DNA of 54,115 nucleotides from Glutinoglossum americanum (lineage: Eukaryota; Ascomycota; Geoglossomycetes; Geoglossales; Geoglossaceae), in NCBI GenBank assembly GCA_020080175.1, contig JAGHQL010000181.1:1-54115 (forward strand), read 5' to 3'. The position numbers and the translations under genes are program-made. The notes below the pieces were generated by a model. That model saw only the letters and a program-made list of their open reading frames with translations. It had not been told where the DNA came from and did not search any database. Within the stretch, counting starts at the first letter, position 1. Every line of letters starts with the position of its first letter. Below, piece after piece: positions 21,704-32,765 of the stretch.

Positions 21704-23909
21704 ATGTCTTACCCTCTGTATGCTCCGGCGGTCGCGCTTGCCGACATCGGAAGGGTATTGTTGCGTTCATTTACCCCCCCTTCAGTAAGGCAAGTATTCC
21801 AATCCTCGTCATCTCAACAAAGTACTTACTGGATGTTTTTCTGGCCCGCAGCCCATTCAACTCGGAAGACTTTGAACCCCGGCGGTCACAGTTCGTAAAG
21901 CCCATCGCACGGGAGTGGGACCGCGCTCTTGTGCGCTCTTATGCGCCACGGTTTAAAGGCAAGATGATAGGAAAGAGATACCCTTTAAAGCCACGGGCAT
22001 ACCACTGCAAAGATACCGTACCGGTAAAGCTGGTGATCGACCCAATATCAAAGAGGCCCGCTTGGATCATTCCTGTAATCTGGGTAATGGCGGGGCATGG
22101 TGACCATTTAGTCAAGAGGCGTCTACTCTCGTCGCCGGCACAGCCACATGCTATTTGGGAAAACAAAACTGACGTTGATATTGATGCGCAATGGGAGCGC
22201 ACGAGGAATCTGGATATATGTAAGTAATTGCGCTGACATCCAGCCGCCTGCTACCACCGCTAATACATAATCCTCCAGGCGGAACCCCAAAATACCAAGT
22301 CAAAAAGACGCCTCTAACCAACCCAACCATAGACCCAGCCATGACCTATTGGGAATTCAAAGAGTGCTGGAAAGCGGGCGATTCTGTGGACTGGACACAG
22401 GCTCCATATCCATATGACTCGGACCCGGAGCTCGAAGAGTATATGAGGGAGGAATTTGGACCATATCCAGGCGAGGAAATTGACCTCAAAACCGGAGATT
22501 TCTCCGGCGATGTATTTCAGATTACCTTTCGGAAACCCGAGCCACATCCAGACACCGATTTCCTCACGGGCTTCCTCGACAGGGTGAGAGCAGAGAAAGT
22601 TGCAGGTGCCCCAGTTCAGCAACAGCCACCGAGAACGGCATTAATTAGACTCGACAAGAACTCTCCATCGCCGCATAAAGCGAGTGCCAATTTTACAGAG
22701 AACACAACGACTGTAGCTGGCACAAGCGTGCCCAAGAGGAAGAGCCCCGATGACGGAGACGGCGGAACGAGCGGGGTAGATGAGCGCAGCGTACGGCCAC
22801 GTCTCACAGAGGACACGGCGACTGCAGTTGGCACAAGCGTGTCAAAGAGGAAGGGCCCCGGTAACGAAGACAGCGGAACGAGCGGGTTAGATGAGCGCAG
22901 CGTACGGCCGCGTCTCACAGAGGACAAGACGACTGCAGTTGGTACAAGCGTATCCAAGAGGAAGAGCCCCGATGGCGGAGACAACGGAACGAGCGGGACA
23001 GACAAGCGTATCGTGCGGCCGCGTCTCCTTCTTCCGGGCATGGATGTCCCATCCTTTGGTATCCGTCGGTGCGAAACGGCTGCCCCAGGCACAGTAGGAC
23101 CACCCTCCAGCGCCCCCCAGTGCGAAACGGCCACCCCAGGTACAGCAAAACAGTCCCTCGAGGCCTGCCAGCCTAGAACGCCCGCCCCGAAATCAGCACT
23201 TCCAACCTCCGGTGCCTACCAGGCTAGAAGACCTGCCACTCCTATCATTAAAGCTAAGAGGACGCTCCAATCCCTGCCGGGAAAGAGAAGCGAATTTTCC
23301 GCATTAACAAAATCAAATACGGAAATCAACACGGGCGAGCCGAGGACTCGTAACGATATCATGCTCCTCAACCGGAAGCTAGAAACGAGCTACCCACCGA
23401 AGCGCACAGAAACCTCGAAAGGCAGGCACATTACGTGGGATGCGACATTGGCGTATGTCAAACAGCTCGAGCACGAGGATAGTGAGTCACCTGAAGAGCC
23501 ACCGAGGAAGGTTCGGTCGAGGAAGAGACGCTTGGGTGCAGAGGGGGTAGAGGCACGCCACACGAGGAGCAATCCTTCGATACTGGAGAAAATGCCTGGA
23601 GCAATACCAGAGATTGGTGAGGGGCCGAGCCTTACGTCTGACTCCCAGCCTGCAGAGGGTGAGGAGCCCAAGCCCACCTCCAGCAAGAAGCGCAAGCCAA
23701 ACCCAAAGCCGGAAGCAAATGTGGACCGTGAGGCAACGGTGGAGGCCGAAGAGATGGGTAGTGAAATACCCGCCAAACCTGCCCCTCCCTCGAGAATCCC
23801 ATCAAGACGCGGCGTCTCAAACACTCCACTACGCAAATCCGGATCCTCCGTCGGTGCTGTGGCCGAGAGAAGCCGGCGGAACACAAGGTCTGCGCAGCCC
23901 CGCCAGTAG
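21704..23909 (+). CDS. Unrecognised basic, probably nuclear protein with three 37-residue repeats (about 694 aa)
   Basis: Exons read as 21704-21789, 21852-22219 and 22279-23909. The first intron is uncertain: from the ATG at 21704 only a GC donor (AG/GCAAGT) keeps the frame, while the ATG at 21720 with the GT donor at 21785 also works. The folded-looking N-terminal part includes SEDFEPRRSQFVKPIAREWD, PAWIIPVIWVMAGHGDHL and MTYWEFKECWKAGDSVDW. The rest is low-complexity and basic. Three tandem 111-base units (22698-22808, 22809-22919, 22920-23030) each contain GTSV, a KRK basic motif and VRPRL. A shorter repeat CETA-PGT follows. KRK clusters recur to the end and suggest nuclear localisation. 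I know of no family; function is not inferred. Confidence 0.75.
22698..23030 (+). repeat. Three in-frame 111-bp coding repeats
   Basis: The units are 37 codons each with high mutual identity. Each carries one KRK-type basic cluster and ends in VRPRL. The exact triplet length keeps the reading frame. Confidence 0.9.
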
Positions 23910-25268
23910 TCAAACCTTACCGCTAAGGTCTACGGGAGGGAGAGCACGGATGGCGGTGACCGCGCAAGAGTGAAGAACGAACGATACATGGTGCCGTGAA
24001 TGACGTCGGTTCCACAGGAACGGAGAAAAAGAACCCCGATCACGCGGTGTTGTGGACAAGCCGTAAGTGCTGCGATTGGCGGCACGTTTTCTTACTATCT
24101 ATCAGGGGGGGAGCATTATACCCTTTCACCAGCAGTCTCAGGAACGTTTTTTCCTTACGTCTTTAGACTGCATCAGACAGCGGCGTTCTTGGGTTTTTTC
24201 TTGCGGCTTTTTTTCTTCCCTTTTCCTTCCTCCCACACACCATACATGCACCTCCGTCGCTACAGGACCACCGACCACGGGGATGATCTCGGGGTGCGCG
24301 GCATCACCTAGGCCGTCGAGCGAACGGATATCACTTTGACTGTATCCTGGAGTCTCCGGCCGGGGTTTCGGCTTGCTGCTTTTGGGATCGAAGACAGGCA
24401 CGTTGGCGTAGCACTACACGGGCTGTTGAACGAAGGGAGCGAACCCTGGAGTTTCCAGTGCGGTGTTTTTGCTGATGGCTTCGTTTTTGTTTATATACCG
24501 GTTTCGGTGATGTGAAAAGGTGCATATATCGAGTTTTGTTCGCTACTCATCCTATCGGATCTTTAGTGGAGATCCCAGGCAAAACGGCGCTACGTCGGCT
24601 GTTGAACGAAGGGGTGTCTGGCGATAACCCTGGAGATTCCTACTGAGGTTTTTGCTTGCTGCTTTGGGATCGAGGACGGGGCGGTTACTTGGACCGTTGA
24701 ACGAAGGGATGTTTCTCGCATCCTGGAGCTTCCGGTTGAGGTTTTTGCTGATGTCTTGGCGCTGATGCCGGGGTCATTTGATGGCGATCTTAGGTGCGGC
24801 ACTACTCGGACTGTTGAGCGAAGGGGTATTGTACCCTAGAGATTCCAGTTGGGGATTTTGCTGCAGCTCTACGATCCAAGACGGGGGGCACTGCGTCAAC
24901 CGTTGAACGAAGGGATTTTTATATCCTGGAGCTTCCTGTTGAGGTTTGCCGCTCGTCTTACTGCTATCTACCGGGCCAATCAACGACGGAGATCTCTAGT
25001 TGGCAGCATTACATGCTAGACTATATATATGGTGGTTTTTTTTCTGTTTATATATAAGATTCACAATAGAATTCAGCCAATTTTCTATTCTCATTAGCGC
25101 TTGACTAAACCACGCCACTCGCCTTTAATCCACAGTGCTCCGTTTTGCCTGCATAAACTCCTAGTGATCTGCACTAGACGCTTCCGCTGGTATAGTAAGA
25201 AAAATAAAAACAAGGTGATAAAAAAAACACGAAGGGTGTCTATCTAGTCAATCGGCCAGGCAGACAGA
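23910..25268. other. Spacer with decayed coding minisatellite
   Basis: The stretch between the two converging genes holds no intact gene. Its main content is the degenerate tandem repeat at about 24310-24960 listed separately; the rest shows nothing I can name. Confidence 0.5.
24310..24960 (-). repeat. Degenerate tandem array, units about 90-177 bp, formerly coding
   Basis: On the plus strand the anchor GTTGAACGAAGGG or a close variant recurs near 24316, 24424, 24601, 24696, 24811 and 24901, each followed about 15-20 bases later by CCTGGAG-like sequence and then GAGGTTTTTGC-like sequence. Read on the minus strand the units give related peptides such as KPRPETPGYSQSDIRSLDG, PQQEAPGYKNPFVQR, PQLESLGYNTPSLNSP and, after frame changes, PEAPGCEKHPFVQR. 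The shared pattern is P-x-x-E-x-P-G-Y then P-F/S. Frames drift and stops occur, so it looks like a once-coding repeat array now decayed. Confidence 0.55.
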
Positions 25269-26907
25269 TCAAATAGCAGGACAATCCCACGCCTCTCTCT
25301 TGACCCTCATCAACGCCGACTGCCTATGCGGAAACGTAATCTCCTTCTCCTTGTGGAACCCAGCCTCTCGCGAGTCGTCGATGAGCCTTATTCACAACTC
25401 AAAGTCAGCCAACCAACCAGCCATCTATAAGTCTAAAAAAACATATCGGAAGATAATCCCACCTATCGTCATCCACTCTCGGGTCCAACATAACATTCTG
25501 CGTCCTCGCATCACGCATGAAACAGTAATGAACCAGCGAACTCAGCCAGACCTTCGTTCTATGAGAGCCCTGGAACTCCTCCTCGCCAACCAATCCATTG
25601 ATCCCTCTATCCCAGGAATCTCCACCGTTATCTAGATGCCTGCCCAGAGCGTCCTCTCTCACCCAATAGATCTCGAAATATCCAAAGGGTTTACCGTCCC
25701 AGCTTCCGATCGCGGGGAAGCTGTGTCTGCTCTGTAAGCCAGCTTCCAGGAGGGCTTCTTGGCGGGATGAGGGGCCCTGTTCGCACCAGAAGCGGGACAC
25801 TTGTGGCTGGTTCATCCATTTGTGTAAGAGTTCCACGTCGTTTAGCCCGGTCGTGGTCGTTACTTGCTCCGATAAGCTCACGCTCTGGACTGGGTGTAGC
25901 GCCAATGGGCCCGTGTACGCGGGTGGTTTCGGCGAGAGGGATGCGACTCGGAAAGAGATATACTGGCCCAAGCTCGGGATGAAGCGAGCGTAGAATACCT
26001 CCCCTTGCCGAGGTGGCTTTGGGCGGATTGGATGTCTGATATCTTCGGTGAAAGTATAAACAGTGGGTGGCGGAGGAAAGTAGGTGGGGAGGCGACTCCC
26101 CGATGCGAATGGACCAGATAGTGGCGGAGCCCAGAGACCCTGCGAAGCAGCCACTGCATTGGTTTCCGCTTGATCTTTCGGTGTAGAGGACAAATTGGTA
26201 TGACGGGAAGGAGAAGATGGCCGCGATGGAAAAGGAGAATTCAAGATTGGAACGAGCGTGAACAGGAATATCCTCGCGTCCATCTGCCAGAAAGCGCGGC
26301 GAGTAATGAACATTTCCCGCCATCCCTCTCCACTTCGATCATCCGCTTCCACCCCAACTGAGGATTCCTCAGTCATTATGAGGCCCATGCGCTCTAACTT
26401 CTGTAGGAGATTCCTGCCTCCAAAAACACCTTCCCTCTTGATATTTACCCGCCACTCGCCCTTCGGCTTCCCGTGCTCGGGGGTCCCCGCGGAAGCACTC
26501 GCCGTGACCTGCGGATTAGGTTCAGGCTGGTGGAAATACCACCACAACGTCGCCCAAAGCATCATCGCAATCTGCCGCGTAGGCGACTTTGCGGGGAGAA
26601 ACTCGGTGCTGCTAGGGTTCGATATCGAGGAAATGAAGAGGCTGTCATTCTTGAGTGTCGGTGTTACATATCTGTGAAAATGATGTTTCCCATGAGGGAG
26701 CGACTCTTTCGAGTTCTTTGGAGACTCCTTGCTGGGGAACGGGTCGTGATCATCCTCGTTGTCTTCAGAATTGATCACGATAAACCATCCTGGAGGAAAA
26801 ACAGAATAGTGAGTACTCAAGCTGTTTGCTTTGAAGAAGAGACCACCGAAAACGGGCGTAATAGTAATCGACTGGCCATTTGGCAGATATGCAACGTACG
26901 GCGCCAT
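25269..26907 (-). CDS. Siderophore-type N-acyltransferase, AceI/SidL-like (520 aa)
   Basis: Predicted GNAT-fold enzyme that transfers an acyl group to the N5 amine of hydroxyornithine in hydroxamate siderophore synthesis. Exons 26907-25463 and 25386-25269 give 520 aa. The N-terminus has LPNGQSITITPVFGGLFFKA. A middle block includes SPTRQIAMMLWATLWWYFHQ, KPKGEWRVNIKREG and LLQKLERMGLIMTEESSVG. The IucB/AlcB-like catalytic half has LLHKWMNQPQVSRFWCEQG, GYFEIYWVREDALGR and KVWLSSLVHYCFMRDART, then VMLDPRVDDDRLID across the intron, and EKEITFPHRQSALMRVKRE. The C-terminus DCPAI lacks a peroxisomal SKL-type signal, which argues for a SidL-like (acetyl) rather than SidF-like enzyme. No other siderophore gene lies nearby. 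Confidence 0.85.
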
Positions 26908-27742
26908 AGAATTCCGCCGTGTTGCTCAATTGAGAACAATATGGTGCAGTGGGAGGGGGAAGACCGATGACGGAAGGACCGGGAAATTGAAGTGATTATA
27001 AACAGGAAGAGTTAAAGTGGAGCTTGGAAACTTCCTGGGCTGTCCAGGGGCATCAGGCTACTTCGTATGATGCCCCATGGAAGATGGGGAATTATCCCAG
27101 GTGGTGGAACGGTCGGTGGCCTGACAATGGCGCGGTGCCTCTTCGGGCGCATTCTCACTCGGCTATCTTATCATGATGTTGGGCGTTGGTTGAGGCTCGT
27201 TGAGCGGGCAGTCCAAGCGAGCAGGAACGACTTGACCCAACGGCCGAGAGAGAAGTAAACCACAAACCATAAACCATAAACCATAGACCATAAACCATAA
27301 ACCATAAACCAGTCCTCTTCTTAGTACCCGGATACAATGAACATATCTTAAGCATCCAAAACGGAAGGGTTCAGCCGCGGCCCAAGCACTCAGGCATGTC
27401 TCAGTACTAGGCCGCTTTGCCAACACTTGGGACTCATAGCTGCAAATTGAACGGTAATAGGTAGTCCTCGCACAGCCGCAAGCGTTAATGTCAATCACCT
27501 GTCCGGTTCTTGAATGTTTTTCGTGAGAACTAACTCGCATAGAAGACGCGGGTCCGCGTGTACAGAGGAATTTTAAAGGCCCCTCCTGCACATGCAACCC
27601 TAGCAACCTAGCTAATCTAGCAATTGACGTAGATAAATATTGTTGTTGGTGGAGTAGCAGCCAGCTCTATTCATTCTACCTCATCGTATAATTGACAGGC
27701 AGCCTGTGGAGTGGACCTAGCCAACCACCTGTTCACCTCTTA
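26908..27742. other. Intergenic, heptamer repeat
   Basis: Promoter side of the acyltransferase gene and 3' side of the next gene. It holds the ACCATAA repeat at 27256-27312 and no supported coding segment. Confidence 0.45.
27256..27312. repeat. ACCATAA heptamer tandem repeat
   Basis: About seven or eight copies of AACCATA, with one unit reading ACCATAG. It is internal and is not a (TTAGGG)n telomere tract. Confidence 0.85.
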
Positions 27743-28700
27743 TCACTGCATCTCCGCCCTCCGCGGGGAATGAGCCGGCAGTTCGGATAAGCCACTATTT
27801 CGCGGGCCTGTACCCCAACTTTGCAGAGCCGGTACTCCTATTGTTCCTGATTCTTGTCCTGGCTGAGGGATCTGACTTCCTGGCTTATACCTCATAGATT
27901 GAACTTCGGTTTCAAGTCGTTTTACACGCTTTGAGTGCCGATATAAGAGAAGTGCTAGACCTCCGAAGAGTGCAAGACCAACAGGAATTCCTACACCTGC
28001 ACCAATTGCGACGGATTTTTTCGAGTTGGAGACTGCTGAGGCTGAAGGGCTTGAAGGACTTGAGGGACTTGAAGGACTTGTCGTGCGTGCCGCGGGAGAT
28101 GAGGATGAGGGTATCGCAAGCGAAGTTGAGGAGGCATAGGAGGAAGTTGGTGTCTCAAGAGTAAAGACCTTTATTATCATTAGGATAGTGAAGTTATAGC
28201 GCATAAGCAACTGACGTTATAGTTTGGGCAGCAACTTCGATTGTATACAGATTGGCCACTGAATCCCTCACAACAAAAAGGCCCCGAGCCAAAGCTATTC
28301 CCACAATTGTAGACAAAAACATCCCCAGCCGAGAAGTCTGCTGAGCTCGAGTTCAGGTATTCATCTTTGAACCATAAGTTAGTATCAGAAGTTCTAGAGC
28401 AAGTCCTAAGTGATCTCGATATCACTTACTGTGGAGACAGAACTGCGCGCAGGAGGGGTCCTTGAACGACTCATCGGTGCAAGTCCCCCTGGCGAGCTCA
28501 CCCGTGGATGCTTTCCAACACAGAGAGTGGGGGAGACATGACCAGCCCGTAGAAAATCCACAGCACGCGCTATTGGTAGCGAGGCTGTTGCATGGTTGGT
28601 CTCCAGAATATATGGTTCCATTTGGCAAGTAACATGTGCTGCCGGCTAAAGCAGTGGCCGCAAAGCTAGCTAAAGTGAGGACGCTAAGATAGCAAGACAT
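27743..28700 (-). CDS. Cys-rich single-pass surface protein (281 aa)
   Basis: Exons 28700-28430, 28364-28216 and 28168-27743 encode 281 aa. The signal peptide is SCYLSVLTLASFAATALAG. The ectodomain has STCYLPNGTIYSGDQPCNSL, ACCGFSTGWSCLP, LCWKASTG and CAQFCLH, then CGNSFGSGPFCCEG and NRSCCPNYN; paired CC motifs suggest many disulfides. A Ser/Pro stalk follows, then one membrane helix GAGVGIPVGLALFGGLALLL, a basic stop YRHSKRVKRLE and a short polar tail with PGQESG. This CYxPDG-type ectodomain with a stalk, helix and tail is a widespread Pezizomycotina surface-protein family of unknown ligand. I chose the ATG at 28700 because it opens the signal peptide; one further upstream would bury it. The second donor is GTCAGT, weaker than usual. 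Confidence 0.8.
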
Positions 28701-29590
28701 GACTGATATAGTAAATGATGAAATGCGATGTGGCGCGCTGGCGCATCTTCCCAATGCCTATTATTAGAAGTTAGGGTGGTGACCTCCCCATAAGTTAGTT
28801 AACTATAGGTCTAACGTTAACTAGGCGAATGGGCTGACTAAGCTCACCCACCTCTCCATCGCTCAATAGAAAACCATCCGGCTTTGTTACCCACAAAAGG
28901 TCTCACACCAGCCATAACCTTAAGAGTGCAATAGGTGGAACAGCGCTTTTACCCTTTATCCGATCGATAGTTGGAGAAATCCGTGAAAGGTATATATAGG
29001 GGTACCCCATCCCACCCAATTTTCGACCCAGGCTTGTCCCTACTGAAATCTAGTTAAGGACCCAGCCATGGGTTAGGCATGTTCCCAGCATCCAGCCTCT
29101 TGTTGTATCGCGAGTATATACAATTAGGTTCAGCAAACGTTGAAAGTTCAAAAACAGTTGCGATGAAACTACTATCTATATGTGCAATATGATCAATGAT
29201 CCCGGACCTTTTTATTGCATGCAGTTGGTGGGAAGTGAAACTTTGGTTAGGCTAGCGGAGTAGCGGAGTACCCACCAGGACTAACCCTACTCCACATGCA
29301 TACACCTCCCAAGGTCACCGTTGGTGAGAGTAACTAGTAAGTGGTTACTACAGTCACCCACTTATCCCTAAAAGAAATTTTATAAAAAAATAGCCCTTCC
29401 CGTTAATCCAGCCTTCACACATAAATAAGTCAGTGGACAGACTCCCGCGTAAAATACTTCTGATATCCTCCTCCTGCCTCCTACACCTCTCCAGCCTATC
29501 CATCTAATCACCACAAACGCCCAACCAACAAGCGTGCAACATGAAGAACCGAAATCTCCACCTGGAAAGCCCATACGCTCAACCCCACCC
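28701..29590. other. Intergenic, no gene recognised
   Basis: About 0.9 kb, with the promoter of the surface protein at the left. No supported coding segment or structured repeat was seen. Confidence 0.45.
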
Positions 29591-30842
29591 TCAACTCCTA
29601 AATCTCCGAAACGCCTCCCAAACCTCCATTCCAGCCTTCACGACCTCGAGAACACGCTCATCGGCCGCAACGATGCTTGGGAGGATGCGGAGGACGTCTT
29701 CGAGTTTGTCTTGAGGTATACATACTACGCCCTCTTTAGGATCCGCGAAGATAAGGTCGCCCTTAGTATTTTATTAGTTTCATCAGCGATTAGACCCTCG
29801 GTCATTATGTAATGGTATGGAGGAAGGGGAACCAAAATGTTGATATCGGGGGGGCTTGTGTTTAGACTTACGGGATAGACATTGACGCCGTTAATGTCAA
29901 CAGGCACATCAATGGCAAAAGGGATGGAGGCTGCGCCCGCCCCGACAGTAGAGGTGCCTCGAGCGTATATCTAAAAGACATATTTAGCCAACCACTCTCA
30001 GCAAAAGAATAGAGACAAAAAAAAAAAGAAACAAAACAAAACAAATAAGGTTTATCGACATCAGGTTGGGAAAAAAGCAACAACCGCAGCCGGTCAAGTC
30101 CACGACATCCAAAAAAAAACAATACCCGCATCGCCCCGAAAACTAATATCAACGGAAAAAGAAACGGGATCCAAAAAACGAGGCAAACAACAACCCAAAG
30201 GACCCAAACAGCTTAAACAGCTCAAACATACCGGTAGGCCCACCCCACTCAACTCCTCCAAATCCCTCACCCTACCATCAACGACCACTCCCTTCGCGCC
30301 CAAAACTTTCATCCGAACAGCCATGATCCCGCCGAGCACAGCATTTGTCTGACCTTTCGGCTGGCTCATCACCACGACGGTGTCCGGGGTTGTCAGGTCG
30401 ACGTAGTGCGCGTCAGCGGGGATGTTGCCCTTGCTGACATTGCTGATACCGCTGCTGCTGCTGCCGCTGCTGCTGCCTTGCGATGAGTTTTTATCGATGT
30501 TGCCGACGCCCTTTTCGACGAAGAGGACCGTGGAGGCCGGAGCGATTTGCTTTTCCTGTTTGTGGGAGGAGGATATGGGGACTGCATCGGGCGCCTTGGT
30601 TAGCTGCGTTTCGTCGGCTTGCTCCATTTCCTCTCGTCCATATCGCTCACCGATATCAGCCAAGAAGCCAGCACCCGGTGACTTCAGCTTGAGCAGGGCA
30701 TCCGATACCTTTTCTTATCGTGCGTTAAAGGCTCCGTTGTTCTGTAAAAAAAAAAAAAAAGGAAAGCCGGGTTTAGACTTCCACCTACATCGCAGGCGGA
30801 GTATTTGTGGAGCTCCGCAAGCTTAGAGGCTGTTGTAGCCAT
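29591..30842 (-). CDS. RraA-like aldolase (HMG/CHA aldolase family), 243 aa
   Basis: RraA-fold protein. Fungal members resemble 4-hydroxy-4-methyl-2-oxoglutarate/oxaloacetate aldolases. Exons 30842-30789, 30708-30651, 30581-30232, 29970-29872 and 29761-29591 give 243 aa. Motifs in order are YSACDVSDALLKLK (joined across intron 1), PASTVLFVEKG, DAHYVDLTTPDTVVVMSQ, GGIMAVRMKVLGAKGVVVDG with RVRDLEEL (substrate-binding Arg and metal-side Asp of the family), GLPIYARGTSTVGAG, DLIFADPKEGVVCIP and a helical C-terminus. A Ser-rich loop near residues 62-80 is coded by a CTG/CAG-like run. Intron 2 (69 nt) is in frame and stop-free. An in-frame ATG at 30884 would add a basic leader MHRVLFRGIGTTSR that could send it to mitochondria. 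Confidence 0.88.
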
Positions 30843-32765
30843 TCTTGAAGTCGTGCCTATGCCCCGAAAGAGTACCCTATGCATCCCGTGTCGTGAACCT
30901 TTTGGCTTAGTTCTCGATTGTCATGGCACCCTCACAATCGAAATTCCTCCGTTGTGCTTTCGGGTAAAATTGTTTTTTATTAAAAAGTTTCTTTCAGTTT
31001 ATTCCAATTTACAAATCCGAGTCCTCTAACCCTCGTCGCCGGCTCCCCGGGAATTGATGCCGCGGGTGTATATTCCATGCTACACGTCGTATGTATGTAC
31101 AAACGTCTTGCATATGGATAAGGTGCTACAACATGGCATGAACCATCGACGCGGAGCATTAAAAGGGCCTTGAAAGCAGTGGCTGTCTCCGCTTAGAGTC
31201 GGCAACAAGCCGGCAGCGAATCGCGTCCTCGTTCGGGACCAAAAGAAAGAATCTTTTCAATGCAGAATGCGGGAGCCATCCTGCTCTGTAAATCCTGTGC
31301 TTGGATTTTCCCGCTAGCACGCTGGATCAAGCACGGTGCAGAGTGTTGGCAGTTGCGCAAACTTTACGTAAAGTCGAAAAATGGCGCCGCCGTGTACCGA
31401 GAGCTGCTGGCCGGAAAAAGGCCAAGCGGAGATCAATGAAGGTTGAGTATTCACACCCGGTAGAAAGTCATAGCCTCGTTGCGTGTCTCGTTCTTGCTTT
31501 TGGGTGCCGGAGCAGGGCGGGCGAGACACCGAGTACTTATATCCGGGGAGTTTTCTAGTGGCGCGATAGATGGCCGTGGTTTTTTCTTTTTACGACAGCC
31601 TTACGGGAGATAAGAGCCTCGTGCGGGGCTGTCGAACTCGGTATAAGAAGTTGGAGCAGATGCCTGGAAAAAGAAACGAATCTCTCGCACTCACCATCTC
31701 TCTACTCTACCGCGCACCCGTCTATCGTGGACGGGTCGCATGGGCCAGAGAACCAGCAAAAGAGAGCTGAAGCGGTTTGTGGGTTAAATGACGTTTTGGG
31801 TCCATAGAAGCGCTTCGTGGTGAGGTCATGCGGCGAAAATCCGAACGTCCCAGCCAATCTCGTCCGTGGCGTCCCTGCAGAACAAAAGCGTGCATGGGCT
31901 GAATCCGAGCACGGAGCACATCATAGTCCCTAAAAACCTGGGCGGGGAGGAAAAAGAAACGAAAGGGAGCAAAAGGAACCTCGACAAATCTTCCGCGACA
32001 CAACAGTTGTTTTTGCTCCGACCGAAATTCGCCTGCGCAACCTCGAAACCTCGAGGCGACATTGCCCTTTCCGTGATCCAGCCGTCGTCCTATCAACAGG
32101 GCATCGTCATCTCGAGACGAAAGAATGAGGCGCCACCCAAAAGCTCCATACGCACAAAGCGCCGGAAATGTTCTTCGGGATTGCTGTCCACGTGCATGCA
32201 CCTCGGGCGTCTCTTTAGTCACAGAATCGTCACCACTGGTTGGCGCACGCAGCGTAGAGCCTTCCCCAAGATGCGTCCATGTCAGGCGCATATTTAAGTT
32301 GGTCATAACGGTGATGCCGGACCCGTTTGAACGAGGACTCGAGCTTCTTTGATTAGGTCATATTAGGGTGTGGCGCAATGGTCGGCATTGAAATCTGAAG
32401 GCTTCCTCTGCCCTCCGAGTCATACTTTGATCGTCACCTGGCCAATTCTTGCCGCTATTCCAGCTTTTTACGGCTCTCCAACCTCTTCTCCCTCTAATTC
32501 CGCTCGTCTCCTCCTTCTCTAGACTCCTGGACCTCCTGCGCGCGTGTGAAACACCTTCGATAATTCACGATAGTTCCGTACCCCCTCCCTCTCGGCATTA
32601 CCCCGTACATACCTCCTGCTGCGGTGTGACTTGACTGGTTTCCCGCCCTGCTTCCCTCCAACGGCACTGGCTGAGAGTGATTACGCCAGAGACCACGAAC
32701 TGAAGAAAGGGATCTGGGTGTATAAGAGAAACGGCCGGCGTCCGCAAGCCCAACCCAATCCCACA
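30843..32765. other. Intergenic, no protein gene recognised
   Basis: About 1.9 kb between divergent genes. Several open frames of 60-190 codons occur, but none has family resemblance. A tRNA-like fragment is noted at 32367-32440. Confidence 0.4.
32367..32440 (+). other. tRNA-Ser(UGA)-like fragment, weak
   Basis: TGGCGCAATGG fits the internal A-box, and TTGAAATCTG lies where an anticodon loop with UGA would be expected, followed by a stem-like TTCCTCTGCCC. I find no B-box GGTTCGAATCC downstream, so it is not a functional tRNA gene as read. It may be a decayed copy or chance. Confidence 0.2.

Noticed and set aside
31301-32306. Open frames of 85-194 codons on both strands
   Set aside because: No family resemblance, overlapping on both strands, upstream of a convincing gene; more likely promoter or leader sequence.
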